From assembly GCA_937900465.1 (NCBI GenBank), contig CALCEJ010000126.1, positions 1 through 17,233 on the forward strand: a stretch of DNA of 17,233 nucleotides, in the 5' to 3' direction. How positions within the stretch are numbered: the stretch's first letter is position 1; every line of letters begins with the position of its first letter. This document shows, piece after piece, positions 8,301 to 16,344 of this stretch. The translations under genes were made by a program, and so were the position numbers. The stretch is from an uncultured Bacteroidales bacterium (GTDB lineage: Bacteria; Bacteroidota; Bacteroidia; Bacteroidales; UBA932). The notes under the pieces were generated by a model that was not told the DNA's origin, made no database searches, and worked only from the letters and a program-made list of their open reading frames with translations.

Positions 8301-9129
8301 CAGAAAGGACCGGAACCCCCTCCAGAAGGACCTCCGGCTCAGCCCCGAAATCCGCGAAACGGAAAAGGCCCTCAGAGGTGGCTGTAAGGAAACCGTTCTC
8401 ATACGCACACATCGCATTTGCCTCTCCTTTGACTTTCAGGGACCTCGCTGCTCCCGAGAAGGGCTCGACGGTGACAAGCTCCCCGGCACCCTCCTTCTGT
8501 ATAATGGTATACGAGCCCGCCCGGAACAGCCTGCGGACATTTTCACCCAAAATGACCCCGCTTCCCTGGACGACCATATGATCTTTTGTATTCACGACCG
8601 GGATATGCTCCGCGCTTACTATGAAACTCTCTATTTTCCAGGGATAGGACTGTATCATCGTAAAAGCGCCGTCTTCGTAACGGTAAATGCCCTTCCCGTC
8701 CACAGAAGCATATACGCCGCCGTAATCGAAACAAAGATGGAAAGACTTCTCCGATTCGGAACGGGCACCTTCCTCCGTAAAGAAATGTGTAAATTTATCC
8801 TGGTGTGGGTTGTATCTGTCTATGCCCCTGTCCGTCGAAAACCACAGGCAACCCTCGCCGTCCTCCCCTATCTCGCGGATGACACTGCTGCAGAGGGAGC
8901 CGGAATCGGAAGGGTCCGGGGTGAATACCCTGAAGTTCCTGCCGTTCCAGCAGCTCACGCCGTCCCAGGTTCCGAACCACATAAAACCGTTCGAATCCCT
9001 GAACACGCTGTTGACGGAGCTGTTCGAAAGCCCCTCCGCCCCGGTAAGGAAACGCACCGATGTGTTAGTTGCAGATGCAATGATTGTGCACAGAAGGGAA
9101 AGGAATATCGAGATATGGCGTCTTATCAT
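5323..9129 (-). CDS. Hybrid two-component system sensor histidine kinase/response regulator (HTCS)
   Basis: This 1268-residue, one-protein two-component system typically senses a glycan fragment in the periplasm and activates a neighbouring PUL. Order: signal segment (1-20); two-propeller sensor with reg_prop repeats (WFGT, LWFST, IWAGT, VWVGT, VWAGT, LWAGT) to about 600; Y_Y_Y domain (about 640-712); membrane helix (about 717-738); HisKA with phospho-acceptor His766; ATPase with N-box Asn877/Asn881 and G-boxes GVGIRK (911-916) and GIGLSM (944-949); receiver with Glu1024/Asp1025/Asp1026, phospho-acceptor Asp1067, Ser1097 and Lys1119; AraC-type helix-turn-helix to the C-terminus. All key residues are present, so it should be active. 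Oddity: the H-box reads HEFSNSLT rather than the usual HEFRTPLT, losing the Pro at H+5. It is divergent from the GH130-SusCD operon, its likely target, and its TGA overlaps the EEP start by four bases. Confidence 0.96.
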   Translation of the reverse strand: MIRRHISIFLSLLCTIIASATNTSVRFLTGAEGLSNSSVNSVFRDSNGFMWFGTWDGVSCWNGRNFRVFTPDPSDSGSLCSSVIREIGEDGEGCLWFSTDRGIDRYNPHQDKFTHFFTEEGARSESEKSFHLCFDYGGVYASVDGKGIYRYEDGAFTMIQSYPWKIESFIVSAEHIPVVNTKDHMVVQGSGVILGENVRRLFRAGSYTIIQKEGAGELVTVEPFSGAARSLKVKGEANAMCAYENGFLTATSEGLFRFADFGAEPEVLLEGVPVLSVYVDPQGIIWAGTDMRGVAEIVPSKDEFTTVSGIFDGRAVRCFAEDGAGRLYIGTKGAGIFVFSGTGVLLRRITTRDGLPDNSVYALTYRDGYVWVGTDGIGVCTIDDRSLQVSPLRIDPLLRSVYSIVFTSDGRMLAGTSGGGLYVVEMDGNTPVSHSVLGAGQLGSYVVYSVLQTKDGTVWAGTRGGGVRRIGRDGSIKQAAGGFDVISLEEDSDRMVWVGTTMGLYKLSPDGKMLLHLTEADGLPSNTIHSVLCDGEGFLWAGTTRGLCRVSLSGSEISCFYAVDGLQDNEFSDGACYRGTRAMYFGGIKGFSSFNPRDIEGSVDYPELRLFGFYLDNEPVSIDNYIQDGTLIIKPEYSTFSFNFVPLDYVNSHRCEVAYLMDGFNSNWVRLGSSSNAVVFSNLRPGKYTLNVRCTNADGRWSPETFPLPVRVQPYWYLSPLAVALYIVVTVLAFLYLVRTLRYRSRMRNIEDVHEGKLRFFTNIAHEFSNSLTLISGPCEQLQNEGKLSAAQQHCVDVIEHNSERMQSLIRELILFRKAEGGHLSLKIVPVKVDALLSKSSGLFRDKMETRGIKLILDAPPVEWNTDAECLEKIVFNLISNAVKYTSPGENVIVKAEVLSGRLEMSVTNTGVGIRKSEMGRIFDRFEVLDRFEKEISKGHVSSGIGLSMCKSLAEALGGRISLDSDGTSFVTFLVSLPERTADADTQKIREREGERPIQQPVPAAAEESQEVPDVTLPDILVVEDDADIRSFIASLFKGRFNVMEASDGEEALRQLSRREPVLILSDVVMDGMDGNRLLRSIKDNPATRHIPFILLSAQSSLENQIEGIESGADAYIGKPFSPRHLIAVADRLLGHGEVIKEYSESSYSAVRQFEGNMVKNEDKDLVIRITDVIVANMDNENLTVDDIADETAISKMKLYRKLKETVGMSPTEYIRHIRLENAARLLKTTGKTVQEIIYACGFSSKTWFYREFSKKYGITPNEYRNAK
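9083..9092. repeat. ATTGTGCACA copy 1, inside the HTCS signal-peptide codons
   Basis: This ten-base string contains the perfect palindrome TGTGCACA (9085-9092). An identical ten-base copy lies 102 bases away in the divergent gap. It is a candidate operator, but coincidence is possible because this copy is coding. Confidence 0.3.
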
Positions 9130-9184
9130 TGGTCAATGTGGTTACCAGGGTGCAAAATACGAAGAAAAAAGCAAAATTGAAAAT

Positions 9185-9194
9185 ATTGTGCACA
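9185..9194. repeat. ATTGTGCACA copy 2, in the divergent gap
   Basis: This is identical to the copy at 9083-9092, with the palindrome TGTGCACA at 9187-9194. It sits about 42 bases upstream of the candidate -7 element of the GH130 operon, a reasonable place for an activator site. Confidence 0.35.
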
Positions 9195-9235
9195 CCATTG
9201 AAAGAAAAATGTACACGACCGGGAGGAGCTTACTC

Positions 9236-9243
9236 TATTTTTG
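9236..9243 (+). promoter_or_regulatory. Candidate Bacteroidetes -7 element of the GH130-SusCD operon
   Basis: TATTTTTG fits TAnnTTTG exactly and lies 24 bases before the GH130 ATG, implying a short leader of roughly 15-20 bases. No TTTG is seen at the -33 position, as would fit a promoter that depends on an activator such as the HTCS. Confidence 0.5.
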
Positions 9244-9267
9244 CGGAAAACAAAAACACTGACCACA

Positions 9268-10314
9268 ATGGACATCGCTAAAAGAAATCCTTCGAACCCG
9301 ATCCTGAGGCCGTCGGACCTCAAGCCCTGCATTCCCGGAATGGAAATCACTTGCCTCCTGAATCCCGGTGTATTCCGGATGGACGGCAAAACCTGGCTTC
9401 TTGTGAGGGTGGCTGAGCGCCCCGTGCAGAAGGAAGGTGTGATCAGTTTCCCCGTATACAACGACAAGGGTGAAATTGAAGTCCTCAGCTTCCGCAAGGA
9501 TGATCCCGACCTGGACGCCCACGATCCCCGTGTCATAGGATACAAAGGAAAGGACTATCTCACCACCCTTTCCTACCTCCGTCCCGTCTGCAGTACGGAT
9601 GATGTCCACTTTGTTGAAGATCCCGGGATCAGGCCCATATTCGGAAAAGGCTTCCAGGAGAGCTTCGGAATCGAAGACTGCCGTGTCGCAACGATGGACG
9701 ACGGTTTCTGGCTCACCTTCACCGAAGTCTCGCCCGTTGCCGTAGGCGTGGGTCTGATTGCGACAACGGATTTCAAAGAACTCCGCCGCGAAGGGATGAT
9801 ATTCCCTCCCCACAACAAGGACTGCGCCCTGTTCCAGGAGAGGATAGGTGACAAGTTCTTCGCTTTCCACCGTCCCAGTTCCCCCGAACTTGGAGGCAAC
9901 TATATCTGGATTGCCGAATCACCGGACCGCATCCACTGGGGGCGCCACATCTGCATCGCCACAACCCGTCCCGGCCATTGGGACAGCGCACGTGTAGGCG
10001 CTGGCGCCGCCCCCATCCGCACTCCGGAAGGATGGCTCGAAATCTATCACGGCGCGAATGCTGAGAACCGCTACTGCCTGGGCGCGCTCCTTCTGGACCT
10101 CAACGACCCCACAAAGGTCCTCGCCCGTAGCGACGAGCCCATTATGGAGCCCATCGCACCCTACGAGAAGACCGGTTTCTTCGGGAATGTCGTATTCTCC
10201 AACGGATTCTATATGGAAGACGAAGACACAATCCAGATGTTCTACGGTGCAAGCGACGAGGTAATATGCAGCGCACGTCTTTCCGTAAGTGAAATTCTCT
10301 CAACACTCAGATAA
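9268..10314 (+). CDS. GH130 family beta-mannoside phosphorylase or beta-mannosidase
   Basis: This is a 348-residue, five-bladed-propeller enzyme of glycoside hydrolase family 130, which cleaves beta-mannosidic bonds either with phosphate (releasing mannose 1-phosphate) or, in some clades, with water. Family marks are NPILRP (10-15), LNPGVFRMDGK (31-41), DPRV (86-89), GIEDCR (134-139, the EDPR region with the likely general acid Asp137), FPPHNKDCALF (179-189), HRP (201-203), IWIAESPDRIHW (213-224) and GWLEIYHG (255-262). It has no signal peptide, so it is cytoplasmic. The ATG at 9268 is preferred over a TTG at 9241 because the latter lies within the -7 element and adds nine residues with no family match. 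Its stop overlaps the MFS start as TAATG. Phosphorylase versus hydrolase cannot be settled by eye: Lys184, His201 and His261 are where phosphate-handling residues may sit, but I could not align them. Confidence 0.93.
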   Translation: MDIAKRNPSNPILRPSDLKPCIPGMEITCLLNPGVFRMDGKTWLLVRVAERPVQKEGVISFPVYNDKGEIEVLSFRKDDPDLDAHDPRVIGYKGKDYLTTLSYLRPVCSTDDVHFVEDPGIRPIFGKGFQESFGIEDCRVATMDDGFWLTFTEVSPVAVGVGLIATTDFKELRREGMIFPPHNKDCALFQERIGDKFFAFHRPSSPELGGNYIWIAESPDRIHWGRHICIATTRPGHWDSARVGAGAAPIRTPEGWLEIYHGANAENRYCLGALLLDLNDPTKVLARSDEPIMEPIAPYEKTGFFGNVVFSNGFYMEDEDTIQMFYGASDEVICSARLSVSEILSTLR

Positions 10315-11564
10315 TGTTCAAAGAATTCAAGTACTTCGCTTCGCAGCCCCTGAACATAAGGACGCTGCTCATTACCAATTTGCTCTTTGCGATGGTCCTT
10401 CCCCTCGTGGAGATTTTCGCGGGCGCATATATAATGAGGAATACAGGCACCCCTACCTACGTTATCATCTACCAACTCTGTATGTACGTAGGCGTCGTGC
10501 TTTCAGCCTTAGTGAACGGACTGCTACTGAAATGGTTTAAATCCTCCAGGCTCTATGCGTTCGGCATCCTGATCTCAGCCGTATCGCTGATGCTTATGAT
10601 GTTCATCAGGAACGTCGGGATGGTGATGATATGCTCAACGGGATTCCTGATCGGCCTGTCGACTGGCTTTTTCTGGACGAACCGCTATCTCCTGACGCTG
10701 TATGCGACCGATGACGACAACCGGAACTACTTCTTCGGCTTCGAGTCGTTCTTCTTCTCGCTGTGGAACATCGTTATTCCCATCGTCGCCGGAGCCATCA
10801 TTGCCGGATTGGACGGAAAGGTAATCGGAGGCCATACCCTCAGCGTGAACAACGGCTATCAGCTTCTCACTGTCGCGGCTTTCATCATCAGCATCTGCGC
10901 CTGCATAGCCCTGTCGAGGGGTAATTTCAAGAGTCCGGAGAGCAAGAACTTCTTCCATTGGAACTTCCACGTGCTGTGGAGAAAGATGCTCACCCTCGCA
11001 GGGCTGAAGGGAATGGTCCAGGGATTCCTCGTGACGGCGCCCGCAATCCTTATTATGAAATTCATCGGCGGAGAAGGTTCCCTTGGACTGATTCAGGGTA
11101 TCGGCGGCGCCCTCACTGCCGTTCTGGTGTATGTACTCGGCCGCATCGCGAAGCCTCAGGACAGGATGAAGATCTTCGGTTTCGGACTTGTCGTTTTCTT
11201 CCTTGGAACCCTTGCGAACGGAATTCTCTTCTCCGGAGCCGGCGTAATAGTATTCATCCTTTGCAAAGTTATGTTCCAGCCGCTTCACGACCTGGCATAC
11301 CTCCCCACAATGATGAAGACCATCGACTGCGTAAAGGTTCTCGAACAGAGGGATGAATATACATACATAATGAGCCACGAGATCGGCCTGTTCTTCGGAA
11401 GGGCCTTCGGAATGATTCTTTTCATCGTACTTGCCGGAGTGTTTTCAGATGACGTCGCACTGCGTTTCGCCCTCCCTATCGTCGGCGCGATCCAACTCCT
11501 GTCGCTCCCGCTTGCCCAGAACATAATCAAGGATATCGATACTAAGTACACCCCCGGAAAATGA
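10314..11564 (+). CDS. MFS transporter, probably for a mannoside
   Basis: This 416-residue inner-membrane protein has about 12 hydrophobic helices (roughly 15-38, 48-72, 78-98, 103-125, 143-166, 182-200, 226-248, 256-277, 284-303, 306-325, 353-375 and 380-402) and a longer polar loop at 201-225, as expected between two six-helix halves. It belongs to the major facilitator superfamily. Placement between GH130 and the SusCD genes suggests it moves the disaccharide or oligosaccharide that GH130 then splits; GH130-MFS neighbours are known in Bacteroides N-glycan and mannan loci. The start shares one base with the GH130 stop (TAATG), and the stop overlaps the next start (ATGA), so the three genes are translationally coupled. 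The substrate is inferred from context alone. Confidence 0.9.
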   Translation: MFKEFKYFASQPLNIRTLLITNLLFAMVLPLVEIFAGAYIMRNTGTPTYVIIYQLCMYVGVVLSALVNGLLLKWFKSSRLYAFGILISAVSLMLMMFIRNVGMVMICSTGFLIGLSTGFFWTNRYLLTLYATDDDNRNYFFGFESFFFSLWNIVIPIVAGAIIAGLDGKVIGGHTLSVNNGYQLLTVAAFIISICACIALSRGNFKSPESKNFFHWNFHVLWRKMLTLAGLKGMVQGFLVTAPAILIMKFIGGEGSLGLIQGIGGALTAVLVYVLGRIAKPQDRMKIFGFGLVVFFLGTLANGILFSGAGVIVFILCKVMFQPLHDLAYLPTMMKTIDCVKVLEQRDEYTYIMSHEIGLFFGRAFGMILFIVLAGVFSDDVALRFALPIVGAIQLLSLPLAQNIIKDIDTKYTPGK

Positions 11565-13267
11565 GAGTGAATCATCTTGCCGCAGCAGCGGCTTTAATTG
11601 CAGTCGCAGCCTGCACGCCCCGCTATGGCGGAGCGCCGGTAGCACAGAAGGACATAGCCAAAGTTGAGACCATGCCTTCGATGCCGGAGCCCTATGCAAT
11701 ACTGGACTGGCATCAGAAAGCGCTTGATTTCGACGCATTTGCCTTCGATTTCGAAAACCCCGCGGAGAGCGGTCCCGTCATCTGGTGGGACGACGCCGGA
11801 AGGAATACCGGAGAGAGGACTTTCGGACTCTATACCGCTATGAAGGACGCCCGTCAGGGCCCCGACGTCAACGGCGGTGAGTTCCACGAAAGCCTCAACA
11901 TCCTCCACACCCTTCTTGGAGCAGGCCTCAACGGGATAGACAAGACCTCCCAAAACGGTTATAACTGGGTCAAGATGAGCCAGAACTACTTCAATACGGA
12001 GAACGGCTGGAACATCGTGATGAACAATACCTGTCCCGAGGTCGCCCTCCTCGGAGGCGGCTATGGAAGGGACTGGTGGTACGACGTATATCCCAACATC
12101 CTTTTCTGGGCAGTCAGCGAGGTCTTCCCCGGAGTGGAAGGCTCTGAGAGGATACTGCGCACGGTCGCGGACCAGTTCGCAAAAGCGGATTCCACCCTCG
12201 CCGGCAACTACGATTTCACCTACTTCGACTATGCTCTGATGAAAGGATGCAACAATTGGATTCCTAAGCAGCAGGACGCTGCCGGCGGACACGCCTGGGT
12301 CCTTTACAGCGCATACCGTAAATACGGCGACGAGCGCTATCTCCGCCACGCGATATCTGCGATGGAGGCTCTGGATTCCCAGAAAGAAAGCCGTTTCTAC
12401 GAAATACTTCTCCCTATGGGCATATACACCGCCGCAAGACTTAACGCGGAGCAGGGGTGCAATTTCGACATCGACAAGATGTTCTCCTGGGTCTTTGACG
12501 GATGCACCGCCGCGGACGGCCGTACCGGATGGGGAGTTACCTCCGGAAGGTGGGGAGACTACGACATCGCCGGACTGCAGGGCAGTCTCATCGACGGCGG
12601 AGGATTCGCCTTCCTGATGAACAGTATCGATCTCGCCTGGCCTTTTGTGCCTATGGTGAAATATCAGCCCCAGTATGCAAGGGCCATAGGAAAGTGGATG
12701 CTCAACGACGTCAACTCCTGCCGTCTGTTCTTCCCTGACCAGCTTCCGGATGAGCTCCAGTGCCTTCCCGGAATGCAGGGCTACACGAACAGCATCATTG
12801 CATATGAAGGTCTTCGCTACCAGGATGACCGCTATATGAGGGAAGAGCACGCGGGAAAACATCCCATCGCCCTTGGCGACGGTCCGCTCTGGAACGAAAA
12901 CAATCCCCCGGAGAGTATGTTCAGCGTATACAGTACCTCCGCAGTCGGTATCTTAGGGGCGATAGTCCGTACCACTGACGTCGAAGGAATCCTCCGTCTG
13001 GACTGCAATGCTACGGACTTCTACGCATCAAAACCCTATCCCGTTTTCCTGATGTACAACCCCCACAAGCAGGCGAAGGAAGTAACCTATGAGCTTTTCG
13101 GAAAGGGAAGGCGCGACCTTCTGGACGTAGTATCCGGAAAGTATCTCGCCACAGGGGTCGGCAAGAGCGCGAAAATCGTAATCGACGCGGACAGCGCCGC
13201 CCTCGTCGCAGAGATTCCTGCCGGTCATAAAGTGAAAGATAACACTGTACTATACAATGAAAAGTAA
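11561..13267 (+). CDS. Lipoprotein of unassigned family, (alpha/alpha)-barrel glycosidase-like
   Basis: This is a 568-residue lipoprotein: the signal ends AVAACT with Cys18. I do not recognise a named family. The body (about 45-480) is rich in Trp, Tyr and Gly, with helix-pair segments such as GGHAWVLYSAYRKYGDERYL (242-261) and the helix around LPMGIYTAARLNAEQG, suggesting a six-hairpin (alpha/alpha) barrel like those of many glycosidases and polysaccharide lyases. Candidate acidic residues lie in IWWDDAG (74-80), GGEFHESLN (105-113), YGRDWWYD (168-175) and WGDYD (331-335). The tail from about 490 looks like a small beta-sandwich. It overlaps the MFS stop by four bases (ATGA) and SusC by eleven, so it belongs to the PUL. 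The likely role is cleaving or trimming the glycan at the surface or in the periplasm; a non-catalytic binding role remains possible. Confidence 0.82.
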   Translation: MRVNHLAAAAALIAVAACTPRYGGAPVAQKDIAKVETMPSMPEPYAILDWHQKALDFDAFAFDFENPAESGPVIWWDDAGRNTGERTFGLYTAMKDARQGPDVNGGEFHESLNILHTLLGAGLNGIDKTSQNGYNWVKMSQNYFNTENGWNIVMNNTCPEVALLGGGYGRDWWYDVYPNILFWAVSEVFPGVEGSERILRTVADQFAKADSTLAGNYDFTYFDYALMKGCNNWIPKQQDAAGGHAWVLYSAYRKYGDERYLRHAISAMEALDSQKESRFYEILLPMGIYTAARLNAEQGCNFDIDKMFSWVFDGCTAADGRTGWGVTSGRWGDYDIAGLQGSLIDGGGFAFLMNSIDLAWPFVPMVKYQPQYARAIGKWMLNDVNSCRLFFPDQLPDELQCLPGMQGYTNSIIAYEGLRYQDDRYMREEHAGKHPIALGDGPLWNENNPPESMFSVYSTSAVGILGAIVRTTDVEGILRLDCNATDFYASKPYPVFLMYNPHKQAKEVTYELFGKGRRDLLDVVSGKYLATGVGKSAKIVIDADSAALVAEIPAGHKVKDNTVLYNEK

Positions 13268-16200
13268 AATCCTGAGTTTATTCCTCATTTTTGCGTGCAC
13301 TGCGGCATTCGCCCAGCACCGCATCACCGGAACCGTCACTGAAGCCGGAACCGGAGAGCCGCTCGTCGGAGTCAGCGTTTTCGTGGAAGGTTCCACAAGC
13401 GGCGCGATTACCGATCTCGACGGCCACTATGAGCTCAACGCCACTGAAAGTGGAAACCTTCAGTTCGTCTATATGGGCTTCAAGACCGTTTCCGTCCCTG
13501 TCAGTGGCAGGACGGTCATCGACGCGGTCCTCGAAGAGGATACCACATTCCTCGATGAGGTTGTCGTTGTCGGTTATTCCGTTATGAAACGCAGGGACGT
13601 TCTTGGCGCTGTCAGTAAAGTTGACGGATCGCAGCTGCAGAAAGTCCCCGTATCTTCCGTCCAGCAGTCCCTTCAGGGCCGGATCGCCGGTGTGAACGTA
13701 ATGTCTGAGACCGGAGCCCCGGGCGCCTCGATTTCCGTCCGTGTCCGCGGTACAAGTTCCATCTCCTCCAGCAACGATCCCCTTTACATCGTTGACGGCA
13801 TTCCGGTCGAAGGAGCGCTTAATTCCCTCGCAGCAAGCGACATCGAGGAAATCACAGTCCTGAAGGACGCATCTTCCGCCGCAATCTACGGCTCCCGCGC
13901 AACCAACGGTGTCGTCCTCATCACCACCCGTCAGGGTAAGGACGGAGACTCCAGGATTACCTATAATATGCAGGCCGGTGTCCAGTTCCACGGATACCTC
14001 CCGGAGATGACAACCACCGAGGAATACATCCAGCTCTATAACGAAGCCGCTGTCGCGGACAACGCCGTTTCCTCCATCCCGAGGACTCTCATCGAGGGTA
14101 CCTGGATGAGGGATTTCCCCAACGTGAACCACCTCGAGGAAATCTTCCGCGTCGCTCCCATCCAGCAGCACGAGATTTCCCTCAGCGGCGGTAACGGCAA
14201 AACCCAGTACCTTGTATCCGCTTCGTATTTCAACCAGCAGGGTATCATCCGCCACTCCGACTATGAGAGGGCAAACGTCCGCGCAAGTATCAACTCACAG
14301 GTAAAGCCTTGGCTCAAAGTCAACTTCAACGTGAACGGCTCCCTCTCCGACAACCGTCTCCTCGCGAGCTCCGGTGACGGATACAACAACGACCAGGGAG
14401 GAAGCGTCGTCCGCTATGCCCTGTTCCGCAACCCCGCAATCCCCGTCTATGACGAAAACGGCGAGTACGTGGATACTCCCGGCGAATACTATGGTGACGG
14501 TAAATACAACAACTTCTTCGGAAGCGGCTACAGCCCTGAAGGACTCGCTGAATACACTGACCGCACCAATAAGACGAGAAGCCTCCTTGCAACCGGAAAC
14601 GTGATCATCAACTTCACGAAAGACCTCTTCTGGAAGACTACGATGGGTATCGACTACAGATACAACACATTCCGTCTGTTCAACAGGACCTGGGGTACCG
14701 ACAACCGCATCAATGCGACTAACGGACTTACCGTCAGGAACACTGAGAATGCTAACTGGACCGTCAACTCCACGGTCAACCACTCCCTTGAATCTGGAGA
14801 GCACAGGGTCAACTACCTCGTGGGTATGGAAGCCATCAAGAACCACGAGATGGTACTCTCCTCCGCAAACGAGAACTTCGCAAGTAACGATGCTGACCTC
14901 CTGTACATAGGACTTGGCCAGGGAACCCTTACCTCCAGCCAGGGAGAAAGCGGATCCGCCCTCCTGTCCTTCTTCGCCAACGCCAACTACAACTTCGCAG
15001 GCAAGTACTACGCCTCCGCGATTATCCGCCGCGACGGTTCTTCCCGTTTCAGCAAGGGAAACCGCTGGGGTACATTCTACTCCGCATCCGCTGGCTGGAA
15101 TATGGAACAGGAAGACTTCCTGAAGGACGTTTCCTGGATCAACAAGCTCAAACTCCGCGCCGGTTACGGTGCGATCGGCAACCAGAATATCGGCCTGTAC
15201 GCCTATTCCGACCGCTATTCCGGAAAGTACTACTATTCCTTTGCCGGTGTTGCCTATGACGGCTACGCCCAGACCTCGCTCGGAAACGACAACCTCAAGT
15301 GGGAGACCAGCCGCCAGCTTAACGCCGGTGTCGATTTCGAAGTCCTCGAAGGCAGCCTCGGAATGAGCCTCGACTACTACTACAAGATTACGGACGATAT
15401 GCTCGTCCAGGAATCTCTCCCCTCCTCCGTAGGTTATACCTCCACTCCCTGGATCAACAACGGAAGCGTCCTGAACACCGGTGTGGACCTTGAGGTTTTC
15501 TACCGCAAGCAGTACAAGGACTGGGGCTTCGACCTTACGGTAAACGGAGGATACCTCCACAACGAGGTCCTTTCCCTCGAATCCCCTATCATCGGCGGCC
15601 TTGTCAACGACGGAGTCTATGCAACGAGGACAGAAGTCGGACAGCCCATCGGCTCCTTCTATATGTATCAGATGGAAGGTATCTTCCAGAATACAGGCGA
15701 CATTATGCTCTCCGCATACCAGGGAGCTGACACCAAGCCCGGTGACATCAAATACGCGGACCTCAGCGGTCCCGACGGCAAACCTGACGGCGTCATCGAC
15801 GGCTATGACAGGACTTACGTGGGAAGCGCCATCCCTAAATTCACTACCGGTCTGAACTTCTCCGCAAACTACAAGCAGTTCGACTTCTCCCTGTTCTTCC
15901 AGGGCGCATTCGGACAGAAGGTCTATGTCCAGTACCTGAACGATTCCGAAGGCTTCTACCGCGGATTTCCCACCACCAAGCGCTACTTCGAAGAGCACTG
16001 GACGGGCGAAGGGACTTCCGACACCCAGCCCCGCGCTTCCTGGGGAGCAACCAACAACCGCAAGGTTTCCACCCGCTTCCTCGAGGACGGCAGCTATCTC
16101 CGTCTGAAGAACATCCAGGCAGGATATACCTTCGCGACACCCGAAAGATGGAACATCTCGCATCTCAGGCTGTATCTCGCGGCGAGTAACCTCTTCACAA

Positions 16201-16340
16201 TCACCGGTTACACCGGACTTGATCCGGAGATGACGGTGAATGCAAACTCCACGGCCGAAGGCGACCGCGCCAACGGAATCGACTGGGGTAACTACCCCGT
16301 CGCAAAGAGCGTGACCCTTGGACTTAACCTCACATTCTAG
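13257..16340 (+). CDS. SusC-like TonB-dependent outer-membrane transporter
   Basis: This 1027-residue protein is complete. A signal peptide ends near AFAQ (residue 20). Residues 22-93 are a carboxypeptidase-regulatory-like beta-sandwich (ITGTVTEAGTGEPLVGVSV). DEVVVVGY (100-107) is the TonB-box region. The plug covers about 113-226 (VRVRGTSSIS, PLYIVDGIPV, VLKDASSAAIYGSRATNGVV), and the rest is the 22-strand barrel ending in a terminal Phe (LGLNLTF), as expected for outer-membrane insertion. There is no STN domain, so it is not a signal-transducing type, in keeping with control by the HTCS. The start overlaps the upstream lipoprotein by eleven bases, and four bases separate it from SusD. It imports the oligosaccharide bound by SusD using TonB energy; substrate identity is not readable from sequence. 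Confidence 0.97.
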   Translation: MKSKILSLFLIFACTAAFAQHRITGTVTEAGTGEPLVGVSVFVEGSTSGAITDLDGHYELNATESGNLQFVYMGFKTVSVPVSGRTVIDAVLEEDTTFLDEVVVVGYSVMKRRDVLGAVSKVDGSQLQKVPVSSVQQSLQGRIAGVNVMSETGAPGASISVRVRGTSSISSSNDPLYIVDGIPVEGALNSLAASDIEEITVLKDASSAAIYGSRATNGVVLITTRQGKDGDSRITYNMQAGVQFHGYLPEMTTTEEYIQLYNEAAVADNAVSSIPRTLIEGTWMRDFPNVNHLEEIFRVAPIQQHEISLSGGNGKTQYLVSASYFNQQGIIRHSDYERANVRASINSQVKPWLKVNFNVNGSLSDNRLLASSGDGYNNDQGGSVVRYALFRNPAIPVYDENGEYVDTPGEYYGDGKYNNFFGSGYSPEGLAEYTDRTNKTRSLLATGNVIINFTKDLFWKTTMGIDYRYNTFRLFNRTWGTDNRINATNGLTVRNTENANWTVNSTVNHSLESGEHRVNYLVGMEAIKNHEMVLSSANENFASNDADLLYIGLGQGTLTSSQGESGSALLSFFANANYNFAGKYYASAIIRRDGSSRFSKGNRWGTFYSASAGWNMEQEDFLKDVSWINKLKLRAGYGAIGNQNIGLYAYSDRYSGKYYYSFAGVAYDGYAQTSLGNDNLKWETSRQLNAGVDFEVLEGSLGMSLDYYYKITDDMLVQESLPSSVGYTSTPWINNGSVLNTGVDLEVFYRKQYKDWGFDLTVNGGYLHNEVLSLESPIIGGLVNDGVYATRTEVGQPIGSFYMYQMEGIFQNTGDIMLSAYQGADTKPGDIKYADLSGPDGKPDGVIDGYDRTYVGSAIPKFTTGLNFSANYKQFDFSLFFQGAFGQKVYVQYLNDSEGFYRGFPTTKRYFEEHWTGEGTSDTQPRASWGATNNRKVSTRFLEDGSYLRLKNIQAGYTFATPERWNISHLRLYLAASNLFTITGYTGLDPEMTVNANSTAEGDRANGIDWGNYPVAKSVTLGLNLTF

Positions 16341-16344
16341 GAAG

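Larger units (their letters stand above)
9130..9267. promoter_or_regulatory. Divergent control region between HTCS and the PUL operon
   Basis: This is a 138-base AT-rich gap between divergent genes, the expected place for HTCS binding and both promoters. Visible inside it are a plus-strand -7 element at 9236-9243 and the palindrome TGTGCACA at 9187-9194. An inverted repeat CATTG-GT-CAATG (9127-9138) overlaps the HTCS start codon. On the minus strand, TATTTTG about 22 bases before the HTCS ATG is one base short of the -7 consensus. No RNA gene or small ORF is supported. Confidence 0.6.

Noticed and set aside
9241..9267. TTG start for GH130 nine codons upstream
   Set aside because: It overlaps the candidate -7 promoter element, and the extra residues (MRKTKTLTT) do not fit the family; the ATG at 9268 leads directly into the usual NPILRP start.
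11594..12862. 422-codon minus-strand ORF opposite the unassigned lipoprotein
   Set aside because: The plus-strand frame has a lipobox and couples to both neighbours; the antisense frame has no signal or domain and would cut across an operon.
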